Notes: generated by a model not told the origin, from the letters alone. A DNA stretch of 40,667 bases from Bacillus rubiinfantis (GCA_000752035.1 CCFE01000012.1:2781-43447); one strand, 5' to 3'; counted from the first letter of the stretch, positions 1 through 8,055 are shown. Made by a program: numbers and translations.

Positions 1-345
1 AATAAAGAGGACGACCACTACACATGGCTGCTCGAGGCATATACGGACGTCAAATTTTATGACTATTTTTCTAAAATTCATCAGGAGAAGCGGGAAATTA
101 TCGTTGAGGCGAAGATTACAAAAAAAGAGAATGCCCCCGCCTATTTTCAAATGGAGATTTGCTCTTTGCTTAAATTTGAGCACCATATTAGCGTACTGTT
201 TGAGGGCCATCTGCGCCGCAACAAAAGTGATTATTCAGAGCTGTTGCTTGATAATCTGCTACAAAAAGGGTTCGAAGGCAAGGAACTTCTCCATGAGTTC
301 AAAGAAAAAATGAAGTGCAAACCAAAACTCAAGGTCAAGCAATAA
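1..345 (+). CDS. YwpF-like protein, 3' part (5' end outside window)
   Basis: Frame 1 is open from the first base to a TAA at 343-345, giving 114 residues with no start inside the window that is needed; the true start lies upstream. The visible part is a soluble, charged protein with the stretches KKENAPAYFQMEI and EHHISVLFEGHLRR and a basic tail KCKPKLKVKQ. From memory this resembles the C-terminal two thirds of Bacillus subtilis YwpF, a small protein of unknown function. In B. subtilis ywpF lies in the same broad chromosomal neighbourhood as spoIIQ, spoIID and murAA. No signal peptide or membrane segment is seen. No clear terminator follows. The family assignment rests on recall and context, not on an alignment. 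Confidence 0.55.
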   Translation, partial: NKEDDHYTWLLEAYTDVKFYDYFSKIHQEKREIIVEAKITKKENAPAYFQMEICSLLKFEHHISVLFEGHLRRNKSDYSELLLDNLLQKGFEGKELLHEFKEKMKCKPKLKVKQ

Positions 346-588
346 AGGGAAACTCTTTGGAAAAATTCATTTGCACTGTGCTTTGGTGAGTCTGCTGAGG
401 GTTGATTAGTTAATTAGCGATTTTATTAACAGATTTCGTTACTATAATTTTAATGTTATTTGATACTTTTAGGCGATTTTCGCCGCTGCCATATAACTCC
501 AAACTTTTCATCAGCTGAAGGACCTGAAATTCTGCTGGAAACAGGGGCTAAGCTGTTGCCTAACCCTTGTTCCTTCCGTTATTTTTCC

Positions 589-978
589 TTACTCGTCCTT
601 ATTGTCGCTATCGTTGCGATCGATATCATCCTCGATGATTTCTTCGCGCTTCGTATTGCTGTCTTTGGCTGGGTCTTTATCAGTGTCAGTGTTCTTGTCC
701 TCTGCCGGGGTGTAATGATTATCATCAGTGATTACGTCGTTTTGATCATTCGGCGTTACATCATTGTTGTTATTCATGTTGTTCGGTGTTAAATCGTTGT
801 TATTGTTCGTGTTATTCGGTGTTACATCATTATTATTGTTGTTATTGTCTGTGTCCCCCGGAGTATTAACAGCCGGTGGCGGCGGATTTTGGTCATCGTT
901 ATTGTCATTATTACAGCCGACTAATAGAACCCCAGAGAGGACAGACCCTGCCAGCATCATTAGCAATTTTTTCTTCAT
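589..978 (-). CDS. Asn/Asp-rich lipoprotein, function unknown
   Basis: The protein starts MKKKLLMMLAGSVLSGVLLVGC, a classic signal peptide II with lipobox LVGC, so it should be anchored to the outer face of the membrane through the cysteine. The mature part (about 108 residues) is low complexity: runs of Asn broken by three DVTPN/DLTPN steps, then a Thr/Asp/Lys-rich, very acidic tail ending DRNDSDNKDE. It has no recognisable folded domain. The start at 978 is preferred over an upstream in-frame ATG at 1014 because AAGGGAG lies about 9 bases upstream and the signal peptide begins there. An imperfect hairpin at about 540-572 could end the transcript. Similar Asn-rich lipoproteins of unknown role are common in Bacillaceae. 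Confidence 0.75.
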   Translation of the reverse strand: MKKKLLMMLAGSVLSGVLLVGCNNDNNDDQNPPPPAVNTPGDTDNNNNNNDVTPNNTNNNNDLTPNNMNNNNDVTPNDQNDVITDDNHYTPAEDKNTDTDKDPAKDSNTKREEIIEDDIDRNDSDNKDE

Positions 979-1098
979 GCTAAAAACTCCCTTCAATATA
1001 TTCTTTACAATCATATCTTCCCCGCTTTACGAAAAAATGTTGCTGGGATTTTTTTCAATGGATTGTCCGAAAGCTGTAAAAAATTTTTCCTAATTACT

Positions 1099-1107
1099 TG
1101 TTATACT
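1099..1107 (+). promoter_or_regulatory. Candidate extended -10 promoter for the MOSC gene
   Basis: TGTTATACT (TGn followed by TATACT) lies about 35 bases upstream of the MOSC start. No good -35 hexamer is seen 16-18 bases upstream, so this would be an extended -10 type SigA promoter. Inferred from consensus only. Confidence 0.35.
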
Positions 1108-1142
1108 CTAGGTAGAAAAGCTAAAAAATAGGAGTTGATTGC

Positions 1143-1871
1143 ATGTTAGTTGGTCATATCGAGGAAATCGTTCGTCATCCTGTCAAATCTTTCACTGGTG
1201 AAAAAGTACCCACGGCAACCGTCATGCCGTATGGATTGTATGGCGACCGCAGCCATGCCTTTCTCGACGAAACACGCAAAGGAAAATTCTTAACGATTAC
1301 ACAATTCCCGGAAATGGTTCGCTACCAAGCACACTTTGTTGGCGACGAACAGCTGGACCAATACCCTAAAGTGGAAATCACGACGCCAGCGGGACAGATC
1401 ATTGAGTGGGGAGATGCATCGCTTACCGAGGAGATTGCTGAAAAATCAGGACGAGCGGTTTCTTTGGTCACCTACCCGCCAGAAAATGTACCGCTGGGAG
1501 CTATTGAAGAGGAGCATATTCAATTGGTGACAGACGCCTCAATTCAAGGGTTGGAACAGCTCTGGGGCAAGTCTAGAATTGACTATCGCCGCTTTCGCCC
1601 CAATTTGTTCATTTCACTTTTGGAAAAAATTCCATTCGTCGAAGAAACTTGGTTTGGCAAACGAATCCGCATTGGCAACGAAGTAGAGCTTGTCTGTAAA
1701 CGTCATTGCGAGCGCTGTATGATTATTACAGTTGATCCCGAGGACGCTTACCGTGACCCAAGCTTGCTAAAAACTGTAGCAGGTGAGCGAAAAAATTACT
1801 TTGGTGTGTATGCAACAGTGCTCAAGACCGGCAAGATTCACGCGGGTGATGAGGTACATTTGCTGGATTAA
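1143..1871 (+). CDS. MOSC domain-containing protein
   Basis: A 242-residue soluble protein. Residues 1-90 look like the N-terminal beta-barrel domain that often precedes MOSC (VRHPVKSFTGEKV, YGDRSHAF). The rest is the MOSC domain, with the conserved cysteine region CKRHCERCMI near residue 187 and the C-terminal stretch KTGKIHAGDEVHLL. MOSC proteins bind molybdenum cofactor or carry sulfur; they resemble the C-terminal part of Moco sulfurase and the YcbX/YiiM enzymes that detoxify N-hydroxylated bases. The exact substrate here cannot be read from sequence. The start is supported by AGGAG about 8 bases upstream. A giant tandem repeat begins directly after its TAA codon. Confidence 0.85.
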   Translation: MLVGHIEEIVRHPVKSFTGEKVPTATVMPYGLYGDRSHAFLDETRKGKFLTITQFPEMVRYQAHFVGDEQLDQYPKVEITTPAGQIIEWGDASLTEEIAEKSGRAVSLVTYPPENVPLGAIEEEHIQLVTDASIQGLEQLWGKSRIDYRRFRPNLFISLLEKIPFVEETWFGKRIRIGNEVELVCKRHCERCMIITVDPEDAYRDPSLLKTVAGERKNYFGVYATVLKTGKIHAGDEVHLLD

Positions 1872-1872
1872 T

Positions 1873-3138
1873 GGTGACGGTGCTTTTTACGGGAGTAATC
1901 GCACTCCTTATGGGAGCAACCGCGCTTCTTACGGGAGTAATCGCGCTCTTTTCGGGAGTAATCGCTCTCGTTACGGGAGTATCCGCGCTTTTTACGGGAG
2001 GTAATCGCACTCTTTTCGGGAGTAATCGCTCTCGTTACGGGAGTATCCGCGCTTTTTACGGGAATAACCGCTCTCGTTACGGGAGTATCCGCGCTTTTTA
2101 CGGGAGTAATCGCTCTCGTTACGGGAGTATCCGCGCTTTTTACGGGAGTAATCGCTCTCGTTACGGGAGTATCCGCGCTTTTTACGGGAGTAATCGCTCT
2201 CGTTACGGAAGTATCCGCGCTTTTTACGGGAGTAATCGCACTCTTTTCGGGAGTAATCGCTCTCTTTTCGGGAGTAATCGCTCTCGTTACGGGAGTATCC
2301 GCGCTTTTTACGGGAATAACCGCTCTCGTTACGGGAGTATCCGCGCTTTTTACGGGAGTAACCGCTCTCGTTACGGGAGTATCCGCGCTTTTTACGGGAG
2401 TAATCGCTCTCGTTACGGGAGTATCCGCGCTTTTTACGGGAGTAATCGCTCTCGTTACGGAAGTATCCGCGCTTTTTACGGGAGTAATCGCACTCTTTTC
2501 GGGAGTAATCGCTCTCTTTTCGGGAGTAATCGCTCTCGTTACGGGAGTATCCGCGCTTTTTACGGGAATAACCGCTCTCGTTACGGGAGTATCCGCGCTT
2601 TTTACGGGAGTAACCGCTCTCGTTACGGGAGTATCCGCGCTTTTTACGGGAGTAATCGCTCTCGTTACGGGAGTATCCGCGCTTTTTACGGGAGTAATCG
2701 CTCTCGTTACGGAAGTATCCGCGCTTTTTACGGGAGTAATCGCACTCTTTTCGGGAGTAATCGCTCTCTTTTCGGGAGTAATCGCTCTCGTTACGGGAGT
2801 ATCCGCGCTTTTTACGGGAATAACCGCTCTCGTTACGGGAGTATCCGCGCTTTTTACGGGAGTAACCGCTCTCGTTACGGGAGTATCCGCGCTTTTTACG
2901 GGAGTAATCGCTCTCGTTACGGGAGTATCCGCGCTTTTTACGGGAGTAATCGCTCTCGTTACGGAAGTATCCGCGCTTTTTACGGGAGTAATCGCACTCT
3001 TTTCGGGAGTAATCGCTCTCTTTTCGGGAGTAATCGCTCTCGTTACGGGAGTATCCGCGCTTTTTACGGGAATAACCGCTCTCGTTACGGGAGTATCCGC
3101 GCTTTTTACGGGAGTAATCGCTCTCGTTACGGGAGTAA
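1873..3138. repeat. 21-bp tandem array with 252-bp higher-order repeat
   Basis: About 60 tandem 21-bp units fill the whole gap between the MOSC and ATL genes. Unit types alternate, for example GTAATCGCTCTCGTTACGGG and GTATCCGCGCTTTTTACGGG, each followed by A. Twelve units form a 252-bp super-unit whose marker unit (GTAATCGCACTC...) starts at 2232, 2484, 2736 and 2988, exactly 252 bp apart; three full copies look identical. An earlier copy from 2001 has 11 units (231 bp). One extra G near 2000 breaks the register. The GTAAC/GTTAC pairs in some units form short inverted repeats. Because a 21-bp unit contains no stop, long open frames occur on both strands (about 425 and 386 codons). None has a ribosome binding site or known domain, so I treat them as spurious. 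Confidence 0.95.
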
Positions 3139-3172
3139 TTATCAATGATCACTTTAAGGAAAGGAAAAACAC

Positions 3173-3511
3173 ATGGCGCCTTTTACAGAAAAAGTAATTG
3201 AGATCATCCGCCAGATTCCAGCCGGTAAAGTTATGACCTACGGACAAATTGCGGCGCTGGCTGGCAGTCCACGGGCAGCTCGTCAGGTTGTACGCATTTT
3301 GCACTCCATGAGTCGTAAGCACCGCCTCCCCTGGCACCGCGTCGTCAATGCTAAAGGCGAGATTGCCATTCAGGATGATGAATCGTTTCATGAGCAACTA
3401 CTGGCCCTCGAGGCTGAAGGCGTGCACGTGGGGCTTCACACGCGGATTGATTTGGACAAATTTCAGTGGCATGGGGAGGAGTTTGGCGAAGGGGAGCACG
3501 GTGGGATTTAA
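3173..3511 (+). CDS. Alkyltransferase-like (ATL) protein, MGMT family
   Basis: A 112-residue protein matching the C-terminal DNA-binding domain of O6-alkylguanine-DNA alkyltransferase: IPAGKVMTYGQIAALAG, the helix-turn-helix with PRAARQVVRIL (Arg finger), and the active-site region PWHRVVNAKGEI. In true alkyltransferases this is PCHRV; here Trp replaces the acceptor Cys, the hallmark of ATL proteins (Atl1, eAtl). These bind O6-alkylguanine without repairing it and hand it to nucleotide excision repair. The length fits stand-alone ATLs. The start is supported by AAGGAAAGG about 7 bases upstream. It follows directly on the 21-bp repeat array. Confidence 0.92.
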   Translation: MAPFTEKVIEIIRQIPAGKVMTYGQIAALAGSPRAARQVVRILHSMSRKHRLPWHRVVNAKGEIAIQDDESFHEQLLALEAEGVHVGLHTRIDLDKFQWHGEEFGEGEHGGI

Positions 3512-3599
3512 GAGTTGCACATGTGAGGGAGGGGGGCTATTGACGCGTTCTTGAGTTTGGACGTTCTATTCGAGGGCTAAGTTCTAATTATGTAATTTG

Positions 3600-3720
3600 G
3601 TTTTACCGCCGGTTTTCAGGTAGACCCCTTCTAAACGTGTATAACCGTTTTGTGCCTTCATTTGGCTTAAGTAGAACCGCCCTATGTACGCGTATCCCGG
3701 TTTAGCCCTTCATTTTTCAT
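3600..3720. repeat. Degenerate 51-52 bp repeat pair
   Basis: Between the ATL gene and the first 51-bp hairpin array two decayed copies can be lined up: GTAGACCCC at 3620 against GTAGAACCGC at 3671, and GTGCCTTCATTT at 3652 against GCCCTTCATTT at 3705. The offset is 51-52 bp. The sequence differs from the adjacent array, so it may be the remains of another array of the same period. Confidence 0.4.
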
Positions 3721-4110
3721 CGGATTCTTGTCCATTAGATTGCTTCTATTGGACAACTTTTCCCTTTTCGCCGGATTCTTGTCCATTAGACCGCTTCTAT
3801 TGGACAACTTTTCCCTTTTCACCGGATTTCTGTCCATTAGATGACTACTATTGGACAACTTTTCTTAAAAATCTAGATTTCTGTCCATTAGACCACTCCT
3901 TTTGGACAACTTTTCCCTTTTCGCCGGATTCTTGTCCATTAGACCGCTTCTTTTGGACAGCTTTTCTCTTTTCATCGGATTCTTGTCCATTAGACCGCTT
4001 CTATTGGACAACTTTTCCCTTTTCGCCAGATTCTTGTCCATTAGACCGCTTCTATTGGACAACTTTTCCCTTTTCACCGGATTCTTGTCCATTAGACCGC
4101 TTCTATTAGG
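3717..4110. repeat. 51-bp hairpin tandem array (copy 1)
   Basis: Eight units, with CTATTGGACA-type anchors at 3746, 3797, 3848, 3899, 3950, 4001, 4052 and 4103 (exactly 51 bp apart). Each unit carries TGTCCATTAG, a 7-base loop, and CTATTGGACA, an inverted repeat of 10 bp with one mismatch. Unit 3 has diverged in its spacer, units 4 and 5 have CTTTTGGACA, and unit 8 is truncated. Read on the minus strand a 17-residue repeat containing DKN..KREKLSNR appears, but unit 3 contains a stop in that frame. The same family recurs at 25.5 kb. Confidence 0.93.
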
Positions 4111-4260
4111 TATTTTACGTATAATACCTCGAAGTGTGTGTATTTCGATACCTAACTTTTAGTATTTATTACAAATTTTCTAAATATTAAACACATATTT
4201 TAAGCCCCCAAATGTTACAATAATGATAACTAGCCAAGGGCCAAAGGGGAAGATAGGAAA

Positions 4261-4425
4261 ATGAACAATTATCAGAAAATATCATTACTTGTACTTTTTG
4301 GATTTCCACTCTTCTTTTTAATCGTTACCTTGATAACGGGAAGATGGGGGTTTTTCTTATTTAGCCTGCCTCCCAGTTTTATTGCCGGTACAACCGGATA
4401 CTTTGCTGCCAAACGAAGTGGTTAA
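4261..4425 (+). CDS. Small two-helix membrane protein, 54 residues
   Basis: ATG to TAA, 54 residues starting MNNYQKISLL. Two hydrophobic segments (about residues 8-25 and 29-50) are separated by TGRWG, and the protein ends in the basic tail AAKRSG. AGGGGA and TAGGAAA lie within 12 bases upstream, and a hairpin with a T-run follows 33 bp after the stop on the same strand, so it looks like a complete transcription unit. I do not recognise the family. It is probably a small integral membrane protein of unknown function. Confidence 0.6.
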   Translation: MNNYQKISLLVLFGFPLFFLIVTLITGRWGFFLFSLPPSFIAGTTGYFAAKRSG

Positions 4426-4457
4426 CTGTTATGCGAGAGGTTCTTTTCGCGCAAAGC

Positions 4458-4495
4458 AAATAGCTTGAAGCGATTAAAAGCCTCAAGCTATTTTT
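4458..4495 (+). terminator. Intrinsic terminator
   Basis: AAATAGCTTGA and TCAAGCTATTT form an 11-bp stem with a 14-base loop followed by TTT. It best serves the small plus-strand gene just upstream. On the minus strand it lies after the PBP gene but has only a weak U-tract there. Confidence 0.7.
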
Positions 4496-4554
4496 AGAAT
4501 TTCATTTATTTGTAAACTTGGTTTTAGGGTTCCTCGCAATTTACTGCTGCAGTC

Positions 4555-6549
4555 TTATTTCCACTTTTTGAAAACTTTTGCAACCTTTTGCACTGGCACC
4601 TTGGAGCCACCACGTTTCTGGACGTTTTCAACCATCATGGCGATTAGCAAATCCTGCTTATCAGTGCGGTAGGCAACAAACCAGCCATTTTCTGTACCGG
4701 TCTTGCCCTGTGTCTGTTTCAATTCGGCTGTTCCCGTTTTGCCGGCGAGTGGAACACCCTTCATCTCGGCAGCATGCGCCGTTCCATGAGGGTCGCTGAC
4801 AATTTTACGTAAGTCAGCCGCAATCAGCGCGGCATAATCTGGCGAGACCACGCCTTCCTTAAGCACTTGACCTTGCTTGTCATCAACAAACAAAATTGGT
4901 TTAATCATATTTCCATTGTTAATAAATGGGGTGTACGCACTCATAAGATGAACAACACTCATCTGCACCTGCCCCTGACCATAGCCTGAGTCCGCCAGCA
5001 AGATATCGTTGTCGAGACCGCCAATCTTAGCAGGCTCAAGCGGATATGGATATTCCAGCTCAGTTTCAAAGCCAAACTTTTTCAAACCATTGGTAAATTC
5101 ATCTTTGCCAATTTTTAAAGCGGATTGGGCAAAGTAAATATTATCGGAATAGACGAGCGCTTTTTCCAAATTTATTGGACTGCCGGAGTGTACTCTTGTG
5201 ACATAATAACCACCCCAAGACTTGTCCTTCTGCCATTTCAAACCGTTGATTGCTATGCCTTGGTCCGGCTTCAGCGCCCCGCTCTCAAGCCCTACGGCGG
5301 CGGTAATCGGCTTCATCACGGAGCCTGGTACAAAGGTGCGGCTAAAACGAGTCAGCAACGGCTGGCGTTTGTTTTTCTCAAGCTTCTTCCATTCATCTTG
5401 AGAAAAGCCGAGCATCGCTTGATTAGGGTCAAATGACGGGGTGGAAACGAGCGCTAACGTCTCCCCGGTAACTGGATTCATCGCAGCCGCTGTCCCAGAC
5501 TCTTTGCCCATTTCATCAAAAATCATTTGCTGCAGGTCGCCATCTATGGTCAGCTTCACGTTTTTTCCATCAGCCACTGGCTTCTCTGCAAGAGTTTCCT
5601 CCGTTCCATCCGGATTTTTAATGGTAATATTTACGCCGTTCGTGCCCTTCAGTCTTTCGTCGAAAACTTGCTCAAGGCCACGAACACCGACCACATCAGT
5701 TGCCGTATAACCCTTATCCTTTAATTTTTCCAGCTTTTCGGCCGTAATCGGACCTACATAACCGATTAAATGAGCCGCTGCCTCCCCATACGGGTAAACG
5801 CGGGCATCCACTTTTCGTGTTTGCACCGGCTCTAGTGCGACGAGTTGGGCAACTCGCTCCTTGTCTTCCATTGAGACTTTTTTTAACGGTACAAACATTC
5901 CTGGCTTGACCCAGCTAGCCTCTAGGGCTTTCGTGATTTGCTCTTTTGTCATCTTAAGTAGTTTAGAAAGCGGCTCGAGAACCGAATTGTCCAGGTCTCC
6001 AGCGACGACTCCTACTTCATAAACCTGTCCATTTGCTGCCAAGCTGTTGCCATAGCGGTCCAGGATTTCTCCCCGTTTTGCCTTAATCGTATTTAGGCCA
6101 ATCTTGCCCCCGTCTTTTAACTGTGGAAAAATAAAACCTGAATTCCAATCGATAAACCAATTGGATTTATCGTTTTTTTTCTCCTTTTTCAAGGTTGCCT
6201 TGTAGTTGAATTCGATTGGTCCAGCAATACTGTTCATTTTCGCGGTAAAAGAATAGCGGGCCTTGTCCTTGTCTGCCTGCTTATCATCTTTAGGCTTTTT
6301 GTATTGTATCTTGAGGTTGGAAATCTCCAGATCGTTGTAGACTTTTTGATAACGATTGGTAAACTCTGCTTTGGTGATATTACTTTTTGCATCTTTGGAA
6401 AGGTAATCATACATTTTATCAAACTTTTGCTTATTCCATAGGTCTATGTACTCTGCAAACCGGTCCTGCGGCTGCGGCTCTTTATTACACCCTGCAATGG
6501 CTAATACCAATAATGCCGCCACCAGCAGTCCCATAAACTTCCTCATCAT
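4555..6549 (-). CDS. pbpC: Class B penicillin-binding protein, PbpC/PBP3 (MecA-like) lipoprotein
   Basis: A 664-residue D,D-transpeptidase that cross-links peptidoglycan on the outer membrane face. It has a signal peptide II with lipobox AIAGC (Cys21). An NTF2-like MecA N-terminal domain covers about residues 25-145 (DRFAEYIDLWNKQKFDKMYDYL). A PBP dimerisation domain covers about 150-310 (AKRGEILDRYGN). The transpeptidase domain has all three motifs: SVMK (Ser410 nucleophile), SDN (468-470) and KTGTA (604-606). Length and layout match B. subtilis PBP3 (PbpC), which is also a lipoprotein and has intrinsically low beta-lactam affinity. The frame also opens at a TTG at 6552. The ATG at 6549 is chosen, with AAGGAGGGG about 5 bases upstream; another ATG follows at 6546. 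A possible extended -10 (TGTTAGAAT) lies at about 6577-6585 on the minus strand. Confidence 0.93.
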   Translation of the reverse strand: MMRKFMGLLVAALLVLAIAGCNKEPQPQDRFAEYIDLWNKQKFDKMYDYLSKDAKSNITKAEFTNRYQKVYNDLEISNLKIQYKKPKDDKQADKDKARYSFTAKMNSIAGPIEFNYKATLKKEKKNDKSNWFIDWNSGFIFPQLKDGGKIGLNTIKAKRGEILDRYGNSLAANGQVYEVGVVAGDLDNSVLEPLSKLLKMTKEQITKALEASWVKPGMFVPLKKVSMEDKERVAQLVALEPVQTRKVDARVYPYGEAAAHLIGYVGPITAEKLEKLKDKGYTATDVVGVRGLEQVFDERLKGTNGVNITIKNPDGTEETLAEKPVADGKNVKLTIDGDLQQMIFDEMGKESGTAAAMNPVTGETLALVSTPSFDPNQAMLGFSQDEWKKLEKNKRQPLLTRFSRTFVPGSVMKPITAAVGLESGALKPDQGIAINGLKWQKDKSWGGYYVTRVHSGSPINLEKALVYSDNIYFAQSALKIGKDEFTNGLKKFGFETELEYPYPLEPAKIGGLDNDILLADSGYGQGQVQMSVVHLMSAYTPFINNGNMIKPILFVDDKQGQVLKEGVVSPDYAALIAADLRKIVSDPHGTAHAAEMKGVPLAGKTGTAELKQTQGKTGTENGWFVAYRTDKQDLLIAMMVENVQKRGGSKVPVQKVAKVFKKWK

Positions 6550-6593
6550 CAAACCCCTCCTTGAACCTTTACCCCCATTCTAACACACAAAAA

Positions 6594-6624
6594 TGGTGCC
6601 AGGCACCATGTGAACTTTTCACAT
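6594..6624. repeat. Two adjacent REP-like palindromes
   Basis: TGGTGCC-A-GGCACCA (6594-6608) is directly followed by ATGTGAA-CTT-TTCACAT (6608-6624), both perfect inverted repeats. GGTGCCAGGCACC-like palindromes recur between genes in many Bacillaceae (from memory). It lies just upstream of the possible PBP promoter. Confidence 0.75.
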
Positions 6625-6683
6625 ACTTGTGCCAAGCACCACCGCACACTCGCGACAATATACCAATTCCATTCGGTAAATAA

Positions 6684-6852
6684 TGTAAAAATGTCCGTCC
6701 CATGTGGAATCGTGTCCATGAGGGGTGTCAGGCACCACAACTATGAGTGTCCACCCCACATGGAATCATGTCCACGAGGGGTGTCAGGCACCACAACTAT
6801 GAGTGTCCGCCCCACGTGGAATCGTGTCCACGTGGGGTGTCAGGCACCAGCA
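6684..6852. repeat. 56-bp tandem array with inverted-repeat core
   Basis: Three units, with GGGGTGTCAGGCACC anchors at 6722, 6778 and 6834 (56 bp apart). The last unit contains a perfect 11-bp inverted repeat, CCCCACGTGGA (6810-6820) and TCCACGTGGGG (6827-6837), with a 6-base loop; the other units have imperfect versions. Short GCACCA repeats trail to about 6880. No gene is seen between the PBP start and the end of spoIIQ. Confidence 0.9.
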
Positions 6853-6908
6853 CCAGGCACCAGCACCACAAGGCACCGCAAGAGCAACCCTACCACAGCT
6901 GGAAGCAC

Positions 6909-6938
6909 AAAAAAAGGGAAGTTGGCTTCTTCCCCTTT
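6909..6938 (-). terminator. Intrinsic terminator of spoIIQ
   Basis: On the minus strand GGGAAG, a 7-base loop, CTTCCC and a run of seven T. It lies about 60 bp after the spoIIQ stop codon. Confidence 0.8.
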
Positions 6939-6996
6939 GTTTGCTGGTTGCATATGTCAGATGTTTTATGTTGTGGACTTATGACTTACCTTTTTA

Positions 6997-8055
6997 TTAA
7001 GAGTTTGTGCTTGCTGCTGAGTTGGATGATCCTTCTTTAGAAGACTGATTTTTGTCAGTTTCCGTAGACTTGTCCTCATCTGTTGACTTTTTCGCGTCCG
7101 TAGACTTGTCCTCATCTGTTGACTTTTTCTCGTCTGTAGACTTGTCCTCATCCGTTGACTTTTTCTCGTCACTGGACTTGTCCTCGTCTACTGTTTTTTC
7201 ATCATTAGTAGATGTTTCATCATTTACGGACTTTTTATCTTCAACAGATTTGCTATCCTCAGTAGATTTACTATCTTCAGTAGATTCCTCGGTATTGGTC
7301 ATTTGTTCTTGGTCATCAGTCTTTGATTCTTCCGTAGACTTTTGATTGCTGCCAGATACATTTTCTTCCTGCAAGGCAGTTACTGGCTTGTCTAAGTATT
7401 TCGTTGGGTTAACTGCTACGCCATCTTTACGAATTTCAAAGTGAACATGGGTACCAGCTTTTTCATTAAACAGGCTTTCCCCAGCCTTTGCAAGGACATC
7501 ACCTTGTTTTACTGAATCACCAACTTTGACTTGGATATCTTTCACAGATTGATATTGTGTTACAATACCATTGGCGTGTTCAAGCTCAATGACATTTCCA
7601 AGAACTGCATCTTCTTCATCCACACGGGTGACAGTACCACTCATTGAAGCAAGAACATCGAATGTTTTTCCATTATTCATGGTAATATCAATGCCTGTGT
7701 TTGGTGAGTACGTGTTGTTATAGAATACGAGTGCTGCTTCCTGGTCTTCTGCTTTTGCATTAAAATCATAGAATTTCGTTTTGATTACGGCATTTTCTGC
7801 ATCTGCTACTGGCATCTTGAAGTTTTCCATCGCTTTGTTAACTTCAACAGCCGGCGGGTTCTTCTTGCCAGTCAAATCAGTAGACTTGTAACTATACTTG
7901 TCTGTGTCGTTGCTGCTGATAGACTGATACCAAAGAACACCTGTTAAAATGATTGCTGCACTTGCGATATAGATGGCAGGAAACACCCAACGCTTTTTAA
8001 AGAAACGTTTTACTTTTGAATCTTGAGAAGATCTTTTGTTTTCTTCCTCTCTCAT
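6997..8055 (-). CDS. spoIIQ: Stage II sporulation protein Q, M23/LytM-like
   Basis: SpoIIQ is made in the forespore and binds SpoIIIAH across the intermembrane space to drive engulfment and build the feeding-tube channel. The 352-residue product begins MREEENKR, as in B. subtilis, then has a single membrane helix (about 23-44, FPAIYIASAAIILTGVLWYQ) and an extracytoplasmic LytM domain (about 105-222). The HxxxD zinc motif reads NTGID (Asn119 in place of His) while HVHFE (203-207) is kept, so endopeptidase activity is probably lost, as in B. subtilis. Residues about 231-352 are an unusually long, acidic Ser/Thr/Asp/Lys tail with repeats of KSTDEDKSTDEK. The start at 8055 is chosen over an in-frame ATG at 8076 because GAGGTG lies 6 bases upstream and the homologue starts MREEE. 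Confidence 0.95.
   Translation of the reverse strand: MREEENKRSSQDSKVKRFFKKRWVFPAIYIASAAIILTGVLWYQSISSNDTDKYSYKSTDLTGKKNPPAVEVNKAMENFKMPVADAENAVIKTKFYDFNAKAEDQEAALVFYNNTYSPNTGIDITMNNGKTFDVLASMSGTVTRVDEEDAVLGNVIELEHANGIVTQYQSVKDIQVKVGDSVKQGDVLAKAGESLFNEKAGTHVHFEIRKDGVAVNPTKYLDKPVTALQEENVSGSNQKSTEESKTDDQEQMTNTEESTEDSKSTEDSKSVEDKKSVNDETSTNDEKTVDEDKSSDEKKSTDEDKSTDEKKSTDEDKSTDAKKSTDEDKSTETDKNQSSKEGSSNSAASTNS

Noticed and set aside
1871..3152. Long open reading frames (about 386-425 codons) on both strands of the 21-bp array
   Set aside because: They follow from a stop-free 21-bp unit, exist in several frames at once, lack ribosome binding sites, and the plus-strand frame changes meaning at the 1-base insertion near 2000.
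1873..4110. CRISPR array
   Set aside because: Units are contiguous tandem repeats without unique spacers, and no cas genes are present.
6608..6624. Rex or FNR operator ATGTGAA-CTT-TTCACAT
   Set aside because: The spacer is 3 bases, whereas the known operators have 4 (Rex) or more, and the hairpin is part of a REP-like pair.
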